From the NCBI GenBank assembly GCA_949987565.1, contig OX465120.1:2108093-2172092 (forward strand): a stretch of DNA of 64,000 nucleotides. Direction: 5' to 3'. Shown here piece by piece: positions 58,695-64,000 of the stretch (its first letter is position 1; each line of letters opens with the position of its first letter). A model generated the notes under the pieces. That model was not told where the DNA came from, ran no database searches, and worked only from the letters and a program-made list of their open reading frames with translations. The position numbers and the translations under genes are program-made. This DNA is from Luidia sarsii. Its lineage: Eukaryota > Echinodermata > Asteroidea > Paxillosida > Luidiidae.

Positions 58695-60566
58695 CTGAAA
58701 TCACCAGAACAAACAATTCTCAATCCTCTTAAAAGCATCTTATAACTTTAAAGGGTCTCTGCAATACATAATCACAGTCAAGCTCATTTTCTGCTGTCAT
58801 CTAAGGATCTGAAGTGTACAAACACTATTGGCAAGCATCTTTTTCTTAGTGGGTCAGAAATTGGCCATCTGTTTTACCTTTAAAAATATCCTGATAAAAA
58901 TAAGGTGATGTCCAGTTTAAAAAAACATAAGAAAAACATTATTTCTCAAACTGTGAATAAATCCCTCTGGATTGCATGCACATGTATGTAGGTTGGATTA
59001 AAAACCCATTCACTAAATTATTATGAAGCAAGTTTGGCAGTAAATCAAAATGTTTAGGGATCCCGGTAGGTCTACAGGAAAAAACATAATTTTTCAGAAA
59101 CTAATTGTGTTTCTGTTGCATGATCCTGTAATGACATCACAAATTTGCTCATGAACATTGAAATTCTCATTGGCATAAAAACTGAAAACTCCCTTGAATT
59201 CAATTGATTTTGTGCCCTTTTTTGTTCTTATTTTATTTTGTACATGTAATTTTGCTCTAAGAAAGGTCCTGCTACAAGATGATGAAAACATCATGTCCTT
59301 CAACCTTTGATTGTGGTATGCAGAGCGGTTGGACCAAATCAAGTGCTTTGCGAATTCTGTGTTTAGATTTGACCTTTTTATATAAGTGTGAGAATTCCTT
59401 ACTCACAAAAGTACATAACTGGCAAATCTGACAGTTGCAAATGCAATGTCTAAAAATTTGAAGAAAAAAACAAACACAATTGTCCATGAACAATCCAACA
59501 GACATCTTGATGTAAATATTTACACCAGCGGCCACACACACAGCCGGAGACCAATCACAATGCAGCCTGAGTTTGTTGCCAGGCCGACGGTATGCAAAAC
59601 AAGGGGGTGTGTCAGCAATGTTTCAGTCCAGGCTGTCTGCCGAGTTCAAAGGTCGGCCAGCTGTGGACCCAAAACAAGCTGGCTCCGCTCCACGTAGCAC
59701 GTCCCAGACTACCAGACTACCAGTACATGTATGCACACGGTGCACGCATAATCATTGTCTGTGATTGTTATTGTGTACACAACTGTATGTATACACAGTT
59801 CATGTACATGTACCGTAGCTCTAGTCTACATGTACATTAGGGTAATCCATGCATGTTTAGCACTCACACAGTCAATGTACATATGTACAAGTGCACTGTA
59901 CATCTGCACTTGTCAAGAACCTGTGATATAAAAGTTTGCACTGCATATGTACAGCACATTAGGTCTCTAGTCCACAAACTACTGTACATGTACTGCCCAT
60001 TACTAATACTAGGAGAAAGAATAAATCCTGTACAGTGCACAAAGTCTGCCTTCAGGAGCAAATGTGTAGGCCTACAGTCCAACAAGTGATATAGCCCATT
60101 CTACAATGTAACATGCACAAGCAGTAGACAAAATGGACCCACTGTAGTGACTGAACTTCAGACTGCACAAGTTTGTACTGTAAGTATATACCCGGTACGT
60201 AATTGTGTACTCATATCGTACAAGCATACGTCATGCATGTTGTACATGTATTTTCCTAATTCAATTTGTTTACCCGTGTGGGGTAGTGTAGTACTTCGCA
60301 AATCATGATTCATGAAGTCCCATTTCACGTTCTAAGGTGGGCTGTATTTTTTTCCTCAGATGATCAGGCAAAGCATTGAGCATGTACTGATAACTTCACG
60401 TCAAGTAGGGTCAACCCTCATTGAATGACATTTTCACCGACACAATCACCAGGCAATCAGGCAAAGCACAGAGCATACAGTGCTGCTAACAAACTATATC
60501 GAGAAGGGCAAACACTCACTGTATTACATTATCCTCTACCAAAAATCCTAATAATACCTATGTTGG
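58695..60566. other. No recognised gene; intron or intergenic
   Basis: AT-rich at 58700-59500. 59700-60260 is rich in TGTACA/TACATGTA motifs. 60360-60530 has pieces of the foldback arms also seen at 52010. No exon of the - strand gene is recognised, though its upstream exons could lie here or beyond the window. Confidence 0.4.
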
Positions 60567-61248
60567 GGAGGGCAGGGCAGGGTAGGGTGGGGTGGGGTGG
60601 GGCAGGGCGGGGCAGGGCAGGGCAAGACAGGGCAGGGCAGGGCAGGGCAGCGCAGGGCAGGGCTGTGCAAGGCAGGGCAGGGCAGGGCAGGGCAGGGCAG
60701 AGCAGGGCAGGGCAGGGCAGGGCAGGGCAGGGCAGGGCAGGGCAGGGCAGGGCAGGGCAGGGCAGGGCAGGGCAGGGCAGGGCAGGGCAGGGCAGGGCAG
60801 GGCAGGGCAGGGCAGCGCAGGGCAGGGCTGTGCAAGGCAGGGCAGGGCAGGGCAGGGCAGAGCAGGGCAGGGCAGGGCAGGGCAGGGCAGGGCAGGGCAG
60901 GGCAGGGCAGGGCAGGGCAGGGCAGGGCAGGGCAGGGCAAGGCATGGCAGGGCAGGACAGGGCAGGGCAGGACAGGGCAGGACAGGGCAGGGCAAGGCAG
61001 GGCAGGGCAGGGCATGGCTGGGCATGGCTGGGCAGGGCAGGGCACGGCAGGGCACGGCAGGGCACGGCAGGGCACGGCAGGGCACGGCAGGGCAGGGCAG
61101 GGCAGGGCAGGGCAGGGCAGGGCAGGGCAGGGCAGGGCAGGGCTGGGCAGGGCAGGGCAGGGCAGGGCAGGGCAGGGCAGGGCAGGGCAGGGCAAGGCAG
61201 GGCAGGGCAGGGCAAGACAGGGCAGGGCAGGGCAGGGCAAGACAGGGT
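60567..61248. repeat. (GGGCA)n satellite, about 680 bp
   Basis: Near-perfect GGGCA units with GGACA, GGGCT, GCGCA and GTGCA variants. A block of units with variants (acaggg... gcgcag... ctgtgcaagg) occurs twice, about 170 bases apart. Five-base periodicity opens most frames. Confidence 0.96.
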
Positions 61249-61741
61249 AATCATAACCACTTGGCCATGTAACTGTACTGTACACATACCGGATCATAAT
61301 CTCATAAACATAATACGTGTACATATACATGTACAGTACCATTGTTTGTGATAACAGTACATCTGTACATGTATACACTTGTAAATGAAAACATTCAGAC
61401 TCGGAGCAAAACCAACATAGACTTCAGTCAATGAGTCATTTAAAGGCCACCCTCTAGAGATAAACAGCCACATCTTCGACCCTGACATGTGTACACCCAT
61501 GTATGCGTATCGTACAGTACCAGTACAAAAACCATATTGATACAAAGAATGGGGAAAAACCCACAAATGAGAAATGTAGTGAGTGGTGAGATATTGCCAC
61601 ACTGGGTGACTAGCTCTACTGAGAAAATGAGCCGTTTACAAATAATGTTCAGGAAATTTCTGGAATGAAAAAAAAATTCTGGGGGGGGGGGAATTACAGT
61701 GAGTAATTGAGTAATCGCAACAGTTTCATCTCAAACAAATT
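61249..61741. other. No recognised gene
   Basis: Short unique DNA after the GGGCA satellite, again with several TGTACATGTA-like motifs up to about 61385. Nothing else seen. Confidence 0.4.
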
Positions 61742-62175
61742 AAGGGTCCCTGGAGTTATACGGCAGTTAATGGTTGAATTGCTTAACTGTCTGGTTGGGC
61801 CATAACCACAGGAAACGGGTGACTAAATTAGGGAAGGCCACCATCTAAGGGCTGGATAGCTCAGATGGTAAGAGCACTGGTGTGCCAAAGACTGGTTGAC
61901 TATTAGGGAGGGACGCCATCTAAGGGCTGGATAGCTCGGATGGAAGAGCACTGCAGTCGATTCCAAGAAAAGTTGCTGTAAGTAATGCAACTTTTTACAA
62001 ATTTTACAAATGTTGTTGCGCCACGTAGACTCTTTTCAGATTTTTTTTAGCAAAGGCAGCAAAATGTTGCGTAAGTTCTGCAAGAAGTTTCTTGAATTCG
62101 GAAGCTGGTCATGTCAGCATTTTCCTCGCCAATTTTTCCATTTCTTCATAAGTTCCCAGTCAGTTTTTCCTAGAC
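61742..62175 (+). mobile_element. tRNA-like SINE with two modules
   Basis: 5' domain (ggagttatacggcagttaatgg), two A-box modules at about 61830-61950 and a tail with gttcccagtcagttttt near 62152. The B box is not recognisable. Confidence 0.8.
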
Positions 62176-62344
62176 CTATTTGCTTGAAATTAAGGATAAA
62201 ATGAAAAGGGATTCAGAGAAAAACTGACTAGGAACAAGATTTTGAAATTTTGTACTAACAATCTAAAAGTTGGCATTGCGAACAAAACAAACAAATACAT
62301 TTTGAAGACAAATGTATTTCTCTTGTTTTAGCCTTTTTAATTGT

Positions 62345-62634
62345 AATATACTCCTGGGTTCTATTTCATTAGAGGCAGGAATATTCCTATCTGGGACTTA
62401 GGAAGAATTTCATTTCGAATTCCAGAAAACAAAACCTGAAGCATCATAGCATCAATGTTCCTATTTCATAAACCAATGTAGGTCATCTACTAGGAAGAAT
62501 CCATTTCCATCTCTGGACTGAATTTGTGTCTTAATTGTCATAAGTTTAGACATTTTATTTAGCACATTGCTCTCTTAATTTAGGAACATTTTATTTAGGA
62601 AGATTCCTATACCCTTGTTATGAAATAGAGCCCT
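62345..62634. mobile_element. Probable MITE with GGGTTCTATTTCAT ends
   Basis: ctgggttctatttcat at the left and atgaaatagagccctgg at the right form imperfect inverted ends around about 290 bases with repeated ttaggaa/attcct motifs. Confidence 0.65.
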
Positions 62635-62863
62635 GGTCATTGTTGTATGTAAACAGCGCAGTATAAATGTTAATTTGTGTATCATCATTCATTATCAAGA
62701 TACACATACGGGTATTACATTATTGCAATGGCATCACTAGGCTCAGAAAACCCCATTGTGACACACACAATAACGTCACTTCACGGTTCAGCGGAAGGGA
62801 GGTACATTGTATACAGTATAGTCGGTCACCATAGTGAATGGGGAGAGGGGGACATTTTTTGTT

Positions 62864-63046
62864 CGCAGTGGCTGTTGTTACGGCAGTCGTCCGTGTGGTT
62901 CCCTGACTTGATTGTATTTCGTCAGCATTGCAGGCTGGTTGAACCAGTCTATTAGCTGATAGTCTGGTTCCAAGAGCTAAACATCCTGACTAATACTGTG
63001 AAGTCAGGGAACCAAACGGACGACTGCCGTAACAACAGCCACTGCG
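62864..63046. mobile_element. 183-bp MITE, second full copy
   Basis: Same length (183 bp) and same 46-bp ends with about one mismatch. The flanks TTTTTTGTT and TTTTTTTTT match in eight of nine bases. Confidence 0.92.
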
Positions 63047-63304
63047 TTTTTTTTTATGTTTGATGAAAGATCGCCAAACACAAGGCCTTATAATTATATA
63101 AGGCCACTTGAGATGATGGCTACAGGAAAAATAGAAGAGGAATAGACAGATAAAGAAAGAAAACAGAGTCAAGGGGAACAAAGGTACATGTATCTATTTA
63201 CGTTCCTCGTGCTGGTTTTTTTTTTTTTTTTTTTCGTGTTCGGACTGATCAAGAACCAATGTCATTGCTGATTCTGGCAGCTCGCCCAGATGAAAAAAAT
63301 TTTT

Positions 63305-63660
63305 TTTGCACATCTCTGCCTGTGCCTCCCTGAGCTCCCTACCTGCCTCCTTCCCTCCTTCCATCCTTCTCTCCCTTGCCTCCCTGCCTGCCCCTCTGCC
63401 TCCTTCCCTCCTTCTCTCCCTGCCTCCCTGCCTGCCTCTCTGCCTCCTTCCCTCCTTCTCTCCCTGCCTCCTTCCCTCCTTCTCTCCCTGCCTCCCTGCC
63501 TGCCTCTCTGCCTCCTTCCCCCTTCCCTCCTTCTCTCCCTGCCTCCCTGAGCTCCCTCCCTGCCTCCTTCCCTCCTTCCATCCTTCTCTCCCTTGCCTCC
63601 CTGCATGCCTCCCTTCCTTCCCTCCTTCTCTCCTAATTCCCTCCTTCCCTCTTTCCCAGA
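63305..63660. repeat. (CCTGCCTC)n pyrimidine array
   Basis: CCTCCCTGCCTG units. A block of about 250 bases (gagctccct...ccttccatcc) begins twice, near 63331 and 63549. Confidence 0.93.
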
Positions 63661-63938
63661 CGGAAAAAAAAAAAAAAATGCACAACCCCGGGGAAAGTCC
63701 CACACTGAGCAATCAGCATTGTGTCAGCTCTCGTGCAGCCCTTTAAAGAATACAAAGGGGAATTTGGCAAGCGCACGCGCAGCGCTGCTTTGGCTCCCCG
63801 GTTTTTTTTTCTGTTTTTTTTTTGTTGGTACTCAAGCAGCTACTTTTAAATGGCGGCGTAAACAACCGTTGCGCAATGCCTTCCCAGCCCCTGCCCCTGG
63901 GGGAGCACAGTGTTGCAATACAGGCCGGGAGCTCTCTG

Positions 63939-63975
63939 TATATAAACACAGCAAGTCAGCCAGCCTATCTCAGTC
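63939..63975 (+). promoter_or_regulatory. Candidate TATA + initiator core promoter at the right edge
   Basis: TATATAAA at 63939-63946 and TCAGTC at 63970-63975. The A of the initiator (63972) lies 33 bases after the first T of the TATA box, the usual spacing for RNA polymerase II core promoters. It points right, out of the window. No coding sequence can be seen downstream because the window ends. Confidence 0.45.
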
Positions 63976-64000
63976 AGATTTCCTCCCACGTCGACAGCCA

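Noticed and set aside
60425..61378. Several 170-308 codon frames over the GGGCA array
   Set aside because: Five-base repeat opens most frames; the peptides are pure repeats.

Overview
This is eukaryotic genomic DNA, intron-rich and repeat-rich. It most likely comes from a marine invertebrate, probably a deuterostome such as an echinoderm, hemichordate or amphioxus. That assignment is inference, from the intron/exon structure, the density of small inverted-repeat transposons and tRNA-like SINEs, and the protein families. There is one assembly gap of 200 N at 14110-14309.

Only two protein-coding genes can be supported, and both are split and incomplete at the 5' end. On the + strand, nine exons between 14310 and 34947 join without a frame break into 1012 codons plus a stop. 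They encode the C-terminal half of a homeodomain-interacting protein kinase (HIPK family). The kinase domain is not in the window and should lie upstream. On the - strand, four exons between 58694 and 54082 join in phase and encode the C-terminal part of a protein I tentatively place in the UPF0606/KIAA1549 family. The two genes converge tail to tail. HIPK2 with KIAA1549, and HIPK3 with KIAA1549L, are near neighbours in the human genome, so the window looks like an old linked pair.

Layout: 1-14109 is probably a HIPK intron full of microsatellites and small transposons. 14310-34947 holds the HIPK exons with repeat-filled introns. 34948 to about 48.6 kb is T-rich, mostly non-repetitive DNA ending at a good poly(A) signal, probably a very long HIPK 3' UTR. 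About 48.7-49.5 kb is a short intergenic stretch with an AACCC-type array. 49.6-54.08 kb is the 3' side of the - strand gene, 54.08-58.7 kb holds its exons, and 58.7-64 kb is intron or intergenic DNA. A candidate TATA+Inr promoter sits at the right edge.

The most striking non-coding content is the mobile DNA. A SINE-like family carries a tRNA-like A-box module of about 79 bp that has multiplied inside individual elements (1, 2, 6 and 29 modules). Two related copies, one in an intron of each gene, differ mainly in module number. There are also several inverted-repeat families: a 183-bp element with 46-bp ends and a 9-bp target duplication, an element with 6-bp target duplications, two related TTAA-flanked families, and a family with GTGACCCGGCACAGC ends. 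A 3.55-kb element with 23-bp inverted ends is nested in one of the TTAA elements.
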